From Cyclobacteriaceae bacterium (GTDB lineage Bacteria; Bacteroidota; Bacteroidia; Cytophagales; Cyclobacteriaceae), in contig JANQOR010000039.1 in assembly GCA_028285685.1 (NCBI GenBank), forward strand, positions 1 through 64,000: a DNA stretch of 64,000 bases, written 5' to 3'. The position numbers were made by a program, and so were the translations under genes. Positions 44,189 through 54,228 of the stretch are shown piece by piece (position 1 is the first letter of the stretch; each line of letters starts with the position of its first letter). Under the pieces are notes generated by a model. It saw only the letters and a program-made list of their open reading frames with translations. It did not search any database and was not told where the DNA came from.

Positions 44189-47100
44189 TTAATTTGTCTT
44201 TCTTACTCGAACTGGATAATCCGGCCTTACAGGTTCAACTGGAGGATTGTCTTTCAATTCCTTTAGAACAATTTCAATCGCTCTTTCAAGTTGTGGATCC
44301 CTTCCGTTGATGACTTCTTTTGGCCACTGCTCGACTTCAATATCCGGCGCAATTCCTTCATTTTCAATCCTGAACCCATCCTCATTCCAAAAGGCCACAT
44401 TTGGTGCAGTAACCGATCCGCCATCGATAAATTCCGGATAGCCAAGCACTCCCACAAGTCCACCCCAGGTACGTTTACCAACCAGGGTACCTAAGCCGAA
44501 TTTTCTGAACATCCATGGCAGATAATCCCCACCGGAACCGGCGGTTTCATCAATTAACATCACCTTGGGACCCTGTATGGATGCACTTGGTGCCTTTAGA
44601 TCCTTACCATATCTAAAATTCCAATGTGCCTGATACGGCTTCTTTAGCATGTCGATGTAGTAGTCTGCCAGCTGACCACCACCATTGTGACGTTCATCGA
44701 TAATCACTGCTTTCTTGTTTGCCTGGGGGAAAAAATAGCGTTTAAAATACTGATGTCCAGCTCCTGCGGTATTTGGAACATAGACGTACGCCACCTGTCC
44801 ATTTGTCGCTTCCTCAACTTTTTTCAAGTTACCCTCGACCCAGTCCCTGTTTCTCAATGCTCGTTCATTTTCGACAGGAACCACCTTCACCTTTCTGGAA
44901 TTGTTCCCATTGGCATTCTTGCCTACCGTTAGCTCGACAATCTTACTTGCGGTGTTTTCAAACAAACTGTATAAGTTTTGATTGGCAGTCAGTTGAGAAC
45001 CGTTTACAGCCAGCAAATAGTCACCTACCTCGACATTTACACCTGGCTCAGTTAGTGGGGAGCGTAACTCAGGATTCCAGTTCAATCCACCATAGATTTT
45101 CGAAAATTGATACCTGTTGTTGGCAATTTTATAATCTGCTCCAAGGAGACCTCCGCTTACCCGATCCGGGTTGTTAAGTCGATCTCCTCTTCCACCAAAC
45201 CTATGATGGCCCACTGCCAATTCGCTACACATCCACTGCATTACCCGATACAAATCGCTCCTGCAGGTGACATCCGAAAGGAAAACATTGTATTTTGATT
45301 TCATGGCATCCCAGTCCAATCCGTGCATTCCCGGATCATAGAAATAATCCCTGTTCACTCGCCAGGCTTCGTTGAAAATATTTGTCCATTCTTGTGCAGG
45401 ATCGATTTTTACTTCGATCGCGCTCGTCTTCAGGGTACCACCAACTGGTTTCTTTCCCACGTCTGTAATTCCCATGGACCTCCCTTTTCGATAAAGCATT
45501 TTCTTTCCACCGGCAGCAATCTCAAACCAATTGGCTTGCATGACCTCCTTATCTTCCCTTTTGTTTAGATCATACTTCTGCAAGGACTGAGCTTCAGCAA
45601 ATCCTCCATGAGGCTTTCTTGACAAATAGTACACTTCCCCTTCTCTTGCTACTACGAGATTTGAATAGATGCCCTCCTCGATCGGAAGATCAATGATTCT
45701 ATTCTCAATACCATCCCAATCGATCCTTACAGGTTCAGGATCACTATTGTCCTTATCCTCTGAATCTTCACCTTTTTCTTCATCGTTTTCTTTCACTAGC
45801 GGTGATATCAGCTCCTTTCGAAGCGTAACCAGGTAAATGGTATTGCTTAATTCCATGTCTTGATTGGACTGATCAAACCAGTTGATCACCGGTCCTGCAT
45901 CTGTGGAGGCCAACATATAAATGTATTTTCCGCTTGGATCAAAAACCGGTTCCGAGACATTAGATAATCCGTCGGAGAGCGGAAACGATTTATTCTGATC
46001 AACAGAATAAACGTAAGCTCGTTCAAAATTAGTCTCTGTAATGACGGTGTATGACACCCACTTTGAATCGTGTGACCATGATCCGAACAGCTCTCTAAAT
46101 GGGCCGGGGAAATAGAGTTTGTCCGTTCCTACTTTAGTGACCTTTTTTGACGCAACATCTGCGACATACATGTTTCGACCATTGTCCACAAAGCACAACT
46201 TTTGGCTGTCCGGAGACCAATGTAGGAAGGCATAAAATCCGGTTCCGGGAATAGGAATACTTTGGGTTTCGCCAGTGCCTGTGGATTGCAGATGTAGCGT
46301 ATATTCTCCGGAGACATCAGAGAAATAGGCGATCGTCTTTCCATCTGGTGACCATTGAGGGTACTTCTCATGTGCTCCCGCCGACTGCGTTAAGTAGGCA
46401 ACATCGCCTTTTTCAGCAGGAACCGTGACAATTTCACCACGGAAGTCCAATGCAACCCGGGCTCCGGATGGTGATATAGAAGCACTCCTGATGTAATTGT
46501 TTCCGGAGACATACCTGGTCCTCATTTCCAGCAGATCTGTTGCAATGCCAATGGTAAGTTTTGAGCTGGTACCAGCAGCAACGTCAAATGAGTGAAGATA
46601 TCCTGCTTGCTCATAAATTAGGTTGCTTCCATTAGCAGATAGACTGATGACCGGAAAGTCATCGAACTGAGTATGCTGTGACACAGCCTTAGTTGACGGA
46701 TCATATGAATACAGATTGAATTCGCCATTTCGATCGGATTTAAAATAGACCTTACCACCAGCCCATTGCGGATTGGAATCATTGCTTCCACCTTCAGTCT
46801 TAGGAATTTCCTCCACCTCATTGTCATCGACGGAGTAGATCCATATTCTCGATTGTGTACCGCCTCTATAATTTTTCCACTGAGTAAATCTGTCACCAAG
46901 GGGCGTATATGCAATAAATTTTCCATCCTGGGAATAGGAAGCATGAAATGCGGTCGGGATTGGTAACTGAGTTACCTGACCTCCAGCAGTTGAAACTGTA
47001 TACAGTTGTGCAAAGCGACCGGTGTAACTGTTACGTTGCGACGAGAAAAGCACACTAGACCCATCAGGTGCAAAGTCTCTAACGATATCGGTGGAAGGAT

Positions 47101-47431
47101 GCCATGTTAGTCGTTTGGGTATTCCGCCTGAGGAGGGAATCACAAAAACATCAGTATTTCCATCGTATTGTGCGCTGAAGGCTATTTGAGAACCATCAGA
47201 AGAAAACACTGGGTTAAATTCTACACCTTCGTCGATCGTCAATCGTCTCGGGTTATTTCCATCTCTATCCGCAATCCACAAATCTTCTGCATATATAAAT
47301 GCTATGTTGTTATCACTTATAGCAGGATTACTCATCAATCGCGTATCGGAAACATTTTGGGAATGTGCCAGATATATGGGAAAGCAGGAAATAAGAAAAC
47401 AAAGAATAGTAGGTTTAAGAAAGCACTTCAT
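44189..47431 (-). CDS. Tricorn-like S41 peptidase, exported
   Basis: The ATG at 47431 is preferred (MKCFLKPTILCFLISCFPIYLAHSQ, a signal peptide), giving 1080 residues; the Met at 47515 would add a 28-residue non-signal extension. The N-terminal ~670 residues form two beta-propellers with PD40/TolB blades (VFSSDGSQIAFSAQYDG, QWSPDGKTIAYFSD). A core domain, a PDZ (LTEPGVNVEVGDYLLAVNG) and an S41-type protease follow: His in GHHRFGG and nucleophile Ser966 in DETAGSGGDYL. It degrades peptides in the periplasm. A 10-bp perfect dyad lies upstream (47476-47524). Cytosolic archaeal Tricorn lacks a signal peptide, so this is an exported version. Confidence 0.93.
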   Translation of the reverse strand: MKCFLKPTILCFLISCFPIYLAHSQNVSDTRLMSNPAISDNNIAFIYAEDLWIADRDGNNPRRLTIDEGVEFNPVFSSDGSQIAFSAQYDGNTDVFVIPSSGGIPKRLTWHPSTDIVRDFAPDGSSVLFSSQRNSYTGRFAQLYTVSTAGGQVTQLPIPTAFHASYSQDGKFIAYTPLGDRFTQWKNYRGGTQSRIWIYSVDDNEVEEIPKTEGGSNDSNPQWAGGKVYFKSDRNGEFNLYSYDPSTKAVSQHTQFDDFPVISLSANGSNLIYEQAGYLHSFDVAAGTSSKLTIGIATDLLEMRTRYVSGNNYIRSASISPSGARVALDFRGEIVTVPAEKGDVAYLTQSAGAHEKYPQWSPDGKTIAYFSDVSGEYTLHLQSTGTGETQSIPIPGTGFYAFLHWSPDSQKLCFVDNGRNMYVADVASKKVTKVGTDKLYFPGPFRELFGSWSHDSKWVSYTVITETNFERAYVYSVDQNKSFPLSDGLSNVSEPVFDPSGKYIYMLASTDAGPVINWFDQSNQDMELSNTIYLVTLRKELISPLVKENDEEKGEDSEDKDNSDPEPVRIDWDGIENRIIDLPIEEGIYSNLVVAREGEVYYLSRKPHGGFAEAQSLQKYDLNKREDKEVMQANWFEIAAGGKKMLYRKGRSMGITDVGKKPVGGTLKTSAIEVKIDPAQEWTNIFNEAWRVNRDYFYDPGMHGLDWDAMKSKYNVFLSDVTCRSDLYRVMQWMCSELAVGHHRFGGRGDRLNNPDRVSGGLLGADYKIANNRYQFSKIYGGLNWNPELRSPLTEPGVNVEVGDYLLAVNGSQLTANQNLYSLFENTASKIVELTVGKNANGNNSRKVKVVPVENERALRNRDWVEGNLKKVEEATNGQVAYVYVPNTAGAGHQYFKRYFFPQANKKAVIIDERHNGGGQLADYYIDMLKKPYQAHWNFRYGKDLKAPSASIQGPKVMLIDETAGSGGDYLPWMFRKFGLGTLVGKRTWGGLVGVLGYPEFIDGGSVTAPNVAFWNEDGFRIENEGIAPDIEVEQWPKEVINGRDPQLERAIEIVLKELKDNPPVEPVRPDYPVRVRKTN

Positions 47432-47475
47432 AGTATGGTTGTTTTGCTTGGAGTTATACGATTTCAATTTAAACG

Positions 47476-47524
47476 TTTCACCTCTGAAAAGCGCTCCACT
47501 GGTGCATTTGGTCAAGAGGTGAAA
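47476..47524. promoter_or_regulatory. Perfect 10-bp inverted repeat upstream of the Tricorn-like gene
   Basis: TTTCACCTCT (47476-47485) and AGAGGTGAAA (47515-47524) are exact complements, separated by 29 bases. They lie 45 to 93 bases upstream of the ATG at 47431 and just after the stop of the upstream lipoprotein gene at 47541. Likely an operator or a leader hairpin. Confidence 0.5.
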
Positions 47525-47540
47525 AAGATAGTTAACGGCG

Positions 47541-48326
47541 TTATTCAGATAATGTCACCGATCGCTCTACACTATTAAATGGCCCTTCAATTTGATTGCC
47601 TTCCGCATCAAGCAGCTCCAATTTGATGTTAACTTCACCCATCGGAAGTCCCTCAATATAGTAGGGTGCCCAATCATCAATCATGAATTCCTTACCATTG
47701 ATAGTGGCCCGAACCTTATTGCCATCCGGTGAGATCGATGTATTTAGCAGGTAAAAATCGAGCATGAGCTTTTTCGTGTCTTCACCCTTATAGGTTCCCT
47801 TTGGGCGACTATAAAATAAGTGAGGAGCAGCTAAGTCAGCTTCTTCCACTCCGGCATCACCAACATTTAAATTTTCCACGTGATAGGCCCCTGAACTTTT
47901 CACACTTTCGTGATAGGAGCGTGACAGGAAGGCAAGAACCACATAATTCCCATCTTCCAACTGATTTGATACACCTGGCATATAATGCGCGGAGTATGGT
48001 CCATTGTTGACGATGAAATGAATATGTTGTCCCTTGCCAGAATTAGCTATTCCGCGAGTCGCAGCATCTTCAGTCTGAATTCCTAATTCGTATCCGTCGA
48101 CCTCAAAAGCGTAGTTAACAGAATTAGAGGAATCATTCGGTTCGATACTTACATCAGTCTTCGTCAGCGTTGCTTGTGGAAACAGAGGCGAATCCGGGGC
48201 CTTTGTTAAAGTAATTGCAGGACCAAGGGTCTGAGTGTCACTAGAGGACTTTTCGCCTGAGTTTTGAGGGGAAGTACATGCAGAGACTATTATTAAGAAT
48301 AGGAAAGGGTAGGTTAGATTTTTCAT
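47541..48326 (-). CDS. Conserved lipoprotein, DUF4399-like, unknown function
   Basis: A 261-residue lipoprotein (lipobox VSAC). The recognisable core is QHIHFIVNNGPYSAHY followed by LEDGNYVVLAFLSRSYHES and a C-terminal strand region (KVRATINGKEFMIDDWAPYYIEG). This looks like a DUF4399-type sheet that presents two His residues (HIHF) in a position suited to metal binding, which is inferred. Members are annotated in Bacteroidota as unknown lipoproteins. It precedes the Tricorn-like gene with a 109-base gap. Confidence 0.7.
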   Translation of the reverse strand: MKNLTYPFLFLIIVSACTSPQNSGEKSSSDTQTLGPAITLTKAPDSPLFPQATLTKTDVSIEPNDSSNSVNYAFEVDGYELGIQTEDAATRGIANSGKGQHIHFIVNNGPYSAHYMPGVSNQLEDGNYVVLAFLSRSYHESVKSSGAYHVENLNVGDAGVEEADLAAPHLFYSRPKGTYKGEDTKKLMLDFYLLNTSISPDGNKVRATINGKEFMIDDWAPYYIEGLPMGEVNIKLELLDAEGNQIEGPFNSVERSVTLSE

Positions 48327-48354
48327 TTCTTTGGTTTTATGTTGATTTAAAGAT

Positions 48355-48380
48355 AAAAAAAGCCCACTTTAACTGCGGGC
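48355..48380 (-). terminator. Rho-independent terminator after the M16 gene
   Basis: On the minus strand GCCCGC and GTGGGC pair (one G-T wobble) around a 7-nt loop, followed by seven T. It lies 24 bases after the M16 stop and ahead of the next lipoprotein gene, separating the two. Confidence 0.8.
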
Positions 48381-48403
48381 CTTTCTTTGTCATCTATTGC
48401 TAT

Positions 48404-51361
48404 TTATTCAATCTCTATGGGTTGAGAATCCTTATATCCAAATAGCTCATCCAGTGATACTTCATTAATGCTTCCGTATTGGCGCAATGCACGAAAATCG
48501 ATCTTGTCTCTTGAGCCAACAAGAACGGTTACGAACTTATTGTCCTTAATGTACTTTCGATGGAAATTCATCAGGTTGTCAAATTCCATGGCTTTTACTT
48601 GCTCGTAAATGTCCTTTCTGACGTCGTATTCAAGTCCACGATCTTGAGCGCCGATGAAATTCCAAAGCACCCGAGAGCCAGTGACACGCTCACTTTCAAT
48701 TTTATTCAAAATAGATTCCTTGGCGATATCAAATGCTTCAGGAGATTCTGGCATATTGTTTAACAGATCCATCATTGCGTTCATCGCCTCTGCTTGTTTG
48801 TCCGCCTGTGTGCCCACATAAGCAAAAAGATAGTTCGCCTTCTCTTTTTTGGACGGTTGCGAGTAGCTTGAGAAAACAGAATAGGCCAAACCTTGAGCCT
48901 CCCTGATTTCCTGGAAAACGATACTATTCATTCCACCGCCAAAATATTCGTTGAACATTCGAACAGCAGGAGCATTTTCAGAATTGTAATTTTCGCTCTT
49001 GGCTAAGAAGACAATTTCAGTTTGTACCATGTCATAATCTGTCCAGAATACCTTCGGTTTATCCACCTCAAGCTCAGGATATTTTTTGAGTTGAGGAATC
49101 GGGTTAAACTCAGCGGGAACCGGGTGATAACTTGCCAGGAAAGTACTTACTTCATCGTTTTTCCTCGGACCGTAGTAGAGAATTCTGTGAGGTAGTTTCG
49201 TAATTCCTTTGATGATCTCTGTTAGTTCATCTGCGCTGAGCTCTTGAAGTTCACTATTTGCCAATACATCGTTGAATGGATTAGTTGAGCCATACTTGCC
49301 GTAGTTAAATAATCCGCTCCACAGAATGGTCCTTTTATTTTTCTTGGCATCAGACCTGGACTTAAATGTTCGATCAATCATCTTGTCCAGCGCATCCTGG
49401 TCCGGCTGAGGATTAGCTAAGAGTGACTCAAATAACTCTGTCGCCTTCTCCATGTTTTCATTAAGTCCCGACAGCGTAACATAGGTTCTCTCCGTAGAAG
49501 CGAAAACACTGAAGCTGCAGCCAATTTTATAAAGCTCTTTTTTGAATTCTTCAGCAGAATACTCGGTCGTTCCAATGAATTCAAGGTATTGAACTGCGAT
49601 TGCGAGCTTGGGATCAGCATTTTTCCCTAGGTCAAGCATATAGGTCAGCTCGAATAGCTCGTTCTCCTCATTCTCCTTGCTAAGAACATTTACATTGTTC
49701 ACCGAAAACTTGTTGACATCCTCATCATAGTTCACGAAAACGGGTGTGAGCTTGCTAATCTCTTTTTCAGCGATTGCCACATGAAAGTCAGATTTGGCAT
49801 CCCTGTTGACCGGAACCTTGGTGATCTGAGGTTTTTCGACCTTCTGTTTGTTCGGGTCTTCGCCATTTCTTTTGTAGACTACCACGTAGTTGTCTCCATA
49901 CTTTTCATTTGCGAAAGCAACCAACTGCTCCTTCGTGACCTTCTCCATTTTATCAATTTCGCTGATGTAGTCAGCCCAGTCCATGTCATTGGTATAGGCC
50001 ATGACCATTGCGTTCGCTCTCGACCAGTTGCTTTCCAATCCTTTCATTATTGAAGTTTTGAAATCGGTGATTACAGCATCCAGGAGCCAGTCGTCGAATT
50101 CACCATTCTTCAGCAGCTCTATTTGTTCTAAGACAAGATCTTTGACTTCCTCTAGCGACTGATTTTGCTTCGCATTTCCATAAATCGTATGAATGGCATA
50201 ATCATTCATGTTGTCCACGTAAGATCCGGCATTCAGCACAGCTTGTTTTTGTTTGAGATTTAAGTCAATCAATCCCGCCTCGGAGTTGTTGAGGATCATG
50301 TCGACAAGTTGCACCATAATGTAATCTTCAGAGCTGGTACCGTCAAACCTAAATCCAATGTTCAAAAACTCTGCATCTGGTCCAAAAACTTCCTTAACCA
50401 CCGGTTCGGTGATAGGATCTTCCTGGATTTTAGTCCACTGAGGTAGTTCGCTATTCGCCTCCCAATCACCAAAATGTTGATCAATTAGTTTGATCGTCTC
50501 ATTAAAGTCAATGTCACCGCTCATGCAGATCGCTACATTGTTTGGACGATAGTAGGTATCGAAATAGTTTTTGATTTCAGTGATAGAGGGGTTCTTCAGG
50601 TGATCGATCGTGCCGATAACCGTCTGAGTTCCGTATGGATGCTTTTCAAATGCAGAAGCATACATGGTCTCAAACACCTTCCACCGGTCGTTGTCCAGAG
50701 ACCTGTTTTTTTCTTCGTAGACCGCCTCAAGCTCGGTATGAAAAAGTCTATTTACAATTTTCTTGAATCTGGAGCCTTCTACTTCCAGGAATCGTGGAAG
50801 CTCGTTGGAAGGTATGTCCACCGTGTATACTGTTCGGTCTTCGGTGGTATACGCATTAAGACCTTTGCCACCAATCAAAGCAATCATCTTGTCGTACTCA
50901 TTCGGAATTGCCAGCTTGGCAGCTTCATTAGAATACTCATCAATTTTGGCGTAGTATGCTTTTCTTTCCGCTGGATCACTTAAAGTGGCGTAGTAGTTGA
51001 ACATTTGCTCTATGCTATCCAACATCGCCTCTTCCTCTTCGTAATTGAGCGTACCAAACCTATCATTACCTTTGAACATCATGTGCTCGAGGTAGTGAGC
51101 TAGTCCCGTATTGTCTGCGGGATCATTTTTTCCACCTGCCTTTACAGGAAGAAAAACGTGAACTCTAGGTGCATTTTCATAATCACTTAGGTATACTTTA
51201 AGTCCGTTATCAAGTGTGTAAATTCTGGTTTTCATGGCGTCACCTGTCACGTATTCGTAGGTGTAGCCATTTTCGGTAGCTGTTTTGGTCTCGTAGGCAT
51301 TCTCCGATGGAGAGCAGGAAACCATGATCGCCAGAACGATCAGAAAATTGATCTTTTTCAT
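48404..51361 (-). CDS. M16 zinc peptidase lipoprotein (two-domain, pitrilysin-like)
   Basis: A 985-residue lipoprotein (lipobox MVSC). The N-terminal M16 domain has the inverted zinc motif HYLEH (in GLAHYLEHMMFKG) and the distal Glu in ELEAVYEEKNRS, so it is catalytic. The second domain near residue 550-780, with YSAEEFKKELYKIGCSF, lacks the HxxEH and is structural. M16 proteins degrade peptides in a chamber formed by both halves. It is separated from the aconitase gene upstream by a terminator. Together with the M28, S33 and Tricorn-like proteins it gives the envelope several peptide-degrading enzymes. Confidence 0.95.
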   Translation of the reverse strand: MKKINFLIVLAIMVSCSPSENAYETKTATENGYTYEYVTGDAMKTRIYTLDNGLKVYLSDYENAPRVHVFLPVKAGGKNDPADNTGLAHYLEHMMFKGNDRFGTLNYEEEEAMLDSIEQMFNYYATLSDPAERKAYYAKIDEYSNEAAKLAIPNEYDKMIALIGGKGLNAYTTEDRTVYTVDIPSNELPRFLEVEGSRFKKIVNRLFHTELEAVYEEKNRSLDNDRWKVFETMYASAFEKHPYGTQTVIGTIDHLKNPSITEIKNYFDTYYRPNNVAICMSGDIDFNETIKLIDQHFGDWEANSELPQWTKIQEDPITEPVVKEVFGPDAEFLNIGFRFDGTSSEDYIMVQLVDMILNNSEAGLIDLNLKQKQAVLNAGSYVDNMNDYAIHTIYGNAKQNQSLEEVKDLVLEQIELLKNGEFDDWLLDAVITDFKTSIMKGLESNWSRANAMVMAYTNDMDWADYISEIDKMEKVTKEQLVAFANEKYGDNYVVVYKRNGEDPNKQKVEKPQITKVPVNRDAKSDFHVAIAEKEISKLTPVFVNYDEDVNKFSVNNVNVLSKENEENELFELTYMLDLGKNADPKLAIAVQYLEFIGTTEYSAEEFKKELYKIGCSFSVFASTERTYVTLSGLNENMEKATELFESLLANPQPDQDALDKMIDRTFKSRSDAKKNKRTILWSGLFNYGKYGSTNPFNDVLANSELQELSADELTEIIKGITKLPHRILYYGPRKNDEVSTFLASYHPVPAEFNPIPQLKKYPELEVDKPKVFWTDYDMVQTEIVFLAKSENYNSENAPAVRMFNEYFGGGMNSIVFQEIREAQGLAYSVFSSYSQPSKKEKANYLFAYVGTQADKQAEAMNAMMDLLNNMPESPEAFDIAKESILNKIESERVTGSRVLWNFIGAQDRGLEYDVRKDIYEQVKAMEFDNLMNFHRKYIKDNKFVTVLVGSRDKIDFRALRQYGSINEVSLDELFGYKDSQPIEIE

Positions 51362-51421
51362 TAGAATTGGGTTTTGTTTGAAAAGAGTAACGCTAAGCTA
51401 GGAGATTATATTGGAAAGCCT

Positions 51422-51453
51422 AAAAAAAGCCCATCCGTTAGGTGAGCTTTTTT
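51422..51453 (-). terminator. Rho-independent terminator after the aconitase gene
   Basis: On the minus strand AGCTCACC pairs with GGATGGGCT (one bulged base) over a 4-nt loop, followed by a run of seven T. It lies 17 bases downstream of the acn stop. Confidence 0.75.
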
Positions 51454-51469
51454 GATGAGTGGTTTTCTT

Positions 51470-54127
51470 CTAGTTGTCCTTTAAGAAATTCCTCAAGACG
51501 TAATTAAGAATACCTCCGTGTTTATAGTACTCAACGTCCACACCTGAATCCAATCTTAGTTTAGCCTTGAATTCGACTTTCGACCCATCTGGTCTGGATG
51601 CAATTACATCCACAATTTTCCCCGGAGTTAAATCGCTGGAGATGCCTGAGATGTCATATGTTTCATTTCCTTCCAGACCGAGCGTTTCCTGATTTTCCCC
51701 GTCCATAAATACCATTGGAAGGACACCCATTCCCACAAGGTTAGATCGGTGTATACGCTCGAAACTTTCGGTGATCACGGCTTTCACTCCTAGTAGAGAA
51801 GTTCCTTTTGCTGCCCAATCTCGAGAAGAACCGGAACCGTATTCTTTTCCGCCAATGACGACCAAAGGGGTGCCTGATTCTTGGTACTTCATGGAAGCAT
51901 CGTAAACCGGCACTTCTTCACCTGTTGGATGGTAAGTTGTCCAGCCACCTTCCCTGGATGCCAGTTTATTCTTGATTCGCACATTAGCAAACGTCCCCCG
52001 CATCATCACTTCATGATTTCCCCTTCTAGATCCATAGGAGTTAAAATCCTTCTGTGCTACGCTATTGGCAACGAGGTACTGCCCGGCAGGATGCTCAGGT
52101 TGGAATTTGCCCGCAGGCGAAATATGGTCTGTAGTGACCATGTCGCCTAACTGCAAAAGAACTTTCGCACCCTTAATGTCTTCTGGGTCCGCTACTTGCT
52201 CGGAGATGTTCTGGAAGAATGGCGCTTCTTGGATGTAGGTTGATTTCGCATCCCAATCGTAAGTCATCCCCGTTGGAGCATCAAGCTTCTTCCAGGTATT
52301 GTCACCGTCAAAAGCGGTCGCGTAGGTTTTTGCGTAATCTTCCGGTGTAACAACCTTATTCATAACTTCATTGATCTCCTCAGAAGATGGCCATATGTCC
52401 CGCAGGTATACTGGATTTCCATTTTGATCTTCACCCAGGGAATCATTGTTCATGTCAAAATCCATAGTGCCCGCAATGGCATATGCAACCACCAGCATTG
52501 GTGACGCCAGGAAGTTCATTTTGATATTTGGATGTATTCTTGCTTCGAAGTTTCTATTACCGGATAGGGCTGAGCAAACTACCAGGTCATTTTCTATCAC
52601 TGCTTGCTGCACTTCAGGGATCATGTCTCCTGAATTTCCAATACAGGTTGTGCATCCATAACCCACCACATAGAAATTAAGCGCTTCAAGCTCCTGGAGT
52701 AGCTTTGATTTTTCAAGATACTCTGTCACCACACGTGAACCAGGTGCAAGTGAAGTCTTGACCCAGGGTTTTACTTTTAATCCTTTCTCCAACGCTTTTT
52801 TGGCGACCAACCCGGAACCTATCATAACGCTTGGATTGGAAGTATTTGTACATGAAGTGATTGCCGCAATCACCACAGAGGCCTCATTCAACGTGAAGTC
52901 TCCATGATCTGCAGTTGAAATCTCAATACTCTGTCTCTTGGAATCATACTCATCTAAAAGATTGCCTATTTGTGGCTTAGCATCTCTTAGCAAGATTTTG
53001 TCTTGAGGTCGCTTAGGTCCTGAAATGGTAGGTTCGACCGTCCCAAGATCCAGTTCGATCACGTCAGTATATTCGATCTCTGCACTATCATCTCTCCAAA
53101 GCATGTTTTCCTTGGCGTATGCTTCCACCATGTCTATGTGCTCTTCGGGACGATTGGTCTTGCGCATGTAATCCAACGTTTGCGAATCGATAGGCCAATG
53201 TGTATCCGTACACCCAAATTCAGGGGACATGTTTGAAATAGTAGCTCGATCTGTCACCGCTAGGTTTGCGAGTCCTGGGCCGAATACCTCAACAATTTTT
53301 CCAACAACCCCATAATCCCTTAGCAATCTGGTAATCGTGAGAACTAAATCAGTTGAGGTGGTTCCTTCCTTCATTTCTCCGGTTATTTTCAAACCGATCA
53401 CCTGTGGCAGGATCATATAGATAGGCTGACCTAACATTGCAGCCTCCGCTTCAATCCCACCAACTCCCCATCCAAGTACGCCAATACCGTTCACCATTGG
53501 TGTGTGGGAGTCTGTCCCTACCAACGTATCAGGAAACAGGTAACCATCCCTTTCGATAACACCTTTCGCAAGGTATTCGAGATTAACCTGGTGACAAATC
53601 CCCATTCCCGGAGGCACTACGCTAAAATTGGTGAATGCCTGCTGTCCCCATTTTAGCAGCTTGTATCTTTCTTCGTTGCGCTCATATTCCAGGTCGACGT
53701 TTCTTTGGTAAGAATCTGCTCCTCCAAAATGATCTACCACGACAGAATGGTCGATAACCATATCTGCAGGGACAATCGGATTGGTTTTTTGAGTGTCTTT
53801 GCCTTTTCGCGCTACCTCAGCTCTGATGGAAGCAATGTCTACTACTGCGGGCACACCCGTAAAATCCTGCATTAGTACTCTCGCAGGGCTATAGGGAATA
53901 TCTTTTACTCCGGCAGTGTTTTTCCAATCTAGTACGGTTTCAAGATGCTCTTCAGTGACAGCAAATCCATCGTAGTTGCGGATCACATTTTCGAGTAGTA
54001 TTCGTATTGAGTAGGGGAGTTTTTTTACTACTGGTTTTTTCTTCGACAATTCGAAAAGACTAAAATATTTTTGGGTGCCAAGTTGGGAGGGTAGTTGTTT
54101 TTCGATTCCAAAGAAATCCTGTGCCAT
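51470..54127 (-). CDS. acnA: Aconitate hydratase (AcnA/IRP type)
   Basis: An 885-residue aconitase with family hallmarks: GTDSHTPMVNG, a first cluster Cys in SCTNTSNP and the pair in YGCTTCIGNSG (three cluster ligands in total), and the swivel domain LLGVKAVITESFERIHRSNL. Length and order agree with the AcnA/IRP type (~890) and not with AcnB. It isomerises citrate to isocitrate in the cytoplasm in the TCA cycle. Its own -7-like promoter element lies 59 bases upstream of the ATG. Transcription ends at the terminator at 51422. Confidence 0.96.
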   Translation of the reverse strand: MAQDFFGIEKQLPSQLGTQKYFSLFELSKKKPVVKKLPYSIRILLENVIRNYDGFAVTEEHLETVLDWKNTAGVKDIPYSPARVLMQDFTGVPAVVDIASIRAEVARKGKDTQKTNPIVPADMVIDHSVVVDHFGGADSYQRNVDLEYERNEERYKLLKWGQQAFTNFSVVPPGMGICHQVNLEYLAKGVIERDGYLFPDTLVGTDSHTPMVNGIGVLGWGVGGIEAEAAMLGQPIYMILPQVIGLKITGEMKEGTTSTDLVLTITRLLRDYGVVGKIVEVFGPGLANLAVTDRATISNMSPEFGCTDTHWPIDSQTLDYMRKTNRPEEHIDMVEAYAKENMLWRDDSAEIEYTDVIELDLGTVEPTISGPKRPQDKILLRDAKPQIGNLLDEYDSKRQSIEISTADHGDFTLNEASVVIAAITSCTNTSNPSVMIGSGLVAKKALEKGLKVKPWVKTSLAPGSRVVTEYLEKSKLLQELEALNFYVVGYGCTTCIGNSGDMIPEVQQAVIENDLVVCSALSGNRNFEARIHPNIKMNFLASPMLVVAYAIAGTMDFDMNNDSLGEDQNGNPVYLRDIWPSSEEINEVMNKVVTPEDYAKTYATAFDGDNTWKKLDAPTGMTYDWDAKSTYIQEAPFFQNISEQVADPEDIKGAKVLLQLGDMVTTDHISPAGKFQPEHPAGQYLVANSVAQKDFNSYGSRRGNHEVMMRGTFANVRIKNKLASREGGWTTYHPTGEEVPVYDASMKYQESGTPLVVIGGKEYGSGSSRDWAAKGTSLLGVKAVITESFERIHRSNLVGMGVLPMVFMDGENQETLGLEGNETYDISGISSDLTPGKIVDVIASRPDGSKVEFKAKLRLDSGVDVEYYKHGGILNYVLRNFLKDN

Positions 54128-54185
54128 AGAGTACGTATTTAATTATCAAACAATGTGTCAAAAACTGAAATAGTTCAGCGAAGGC

Positions 54186-54193
54186 CAAAGATA
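54186..54193 (-). promoter_or_regulatory. Bacteroidota-type -7 box upstream of acnA
   Basis: Minus strand TATCTTTG, 58 bases upstream of the acnA ATG and identical in sequence to the box found upstream of trxA. No convincing -33 TTG at the expected spacing. Confidence 0.5.
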
Positions 54194-54228
54194 ATGGATT
54201 TGAAGATTGCAGGTATTGACGATTTTAC

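Noticed and set aside
47168-47578. Plus-strand open frame of about 136 codons opposite the 5' end of the Tricorn-like gene
   Set aside because: It covers the signal peptide and leader of a clear gene on the other strand, with cysteine- and lysine-rich nonsense composition.
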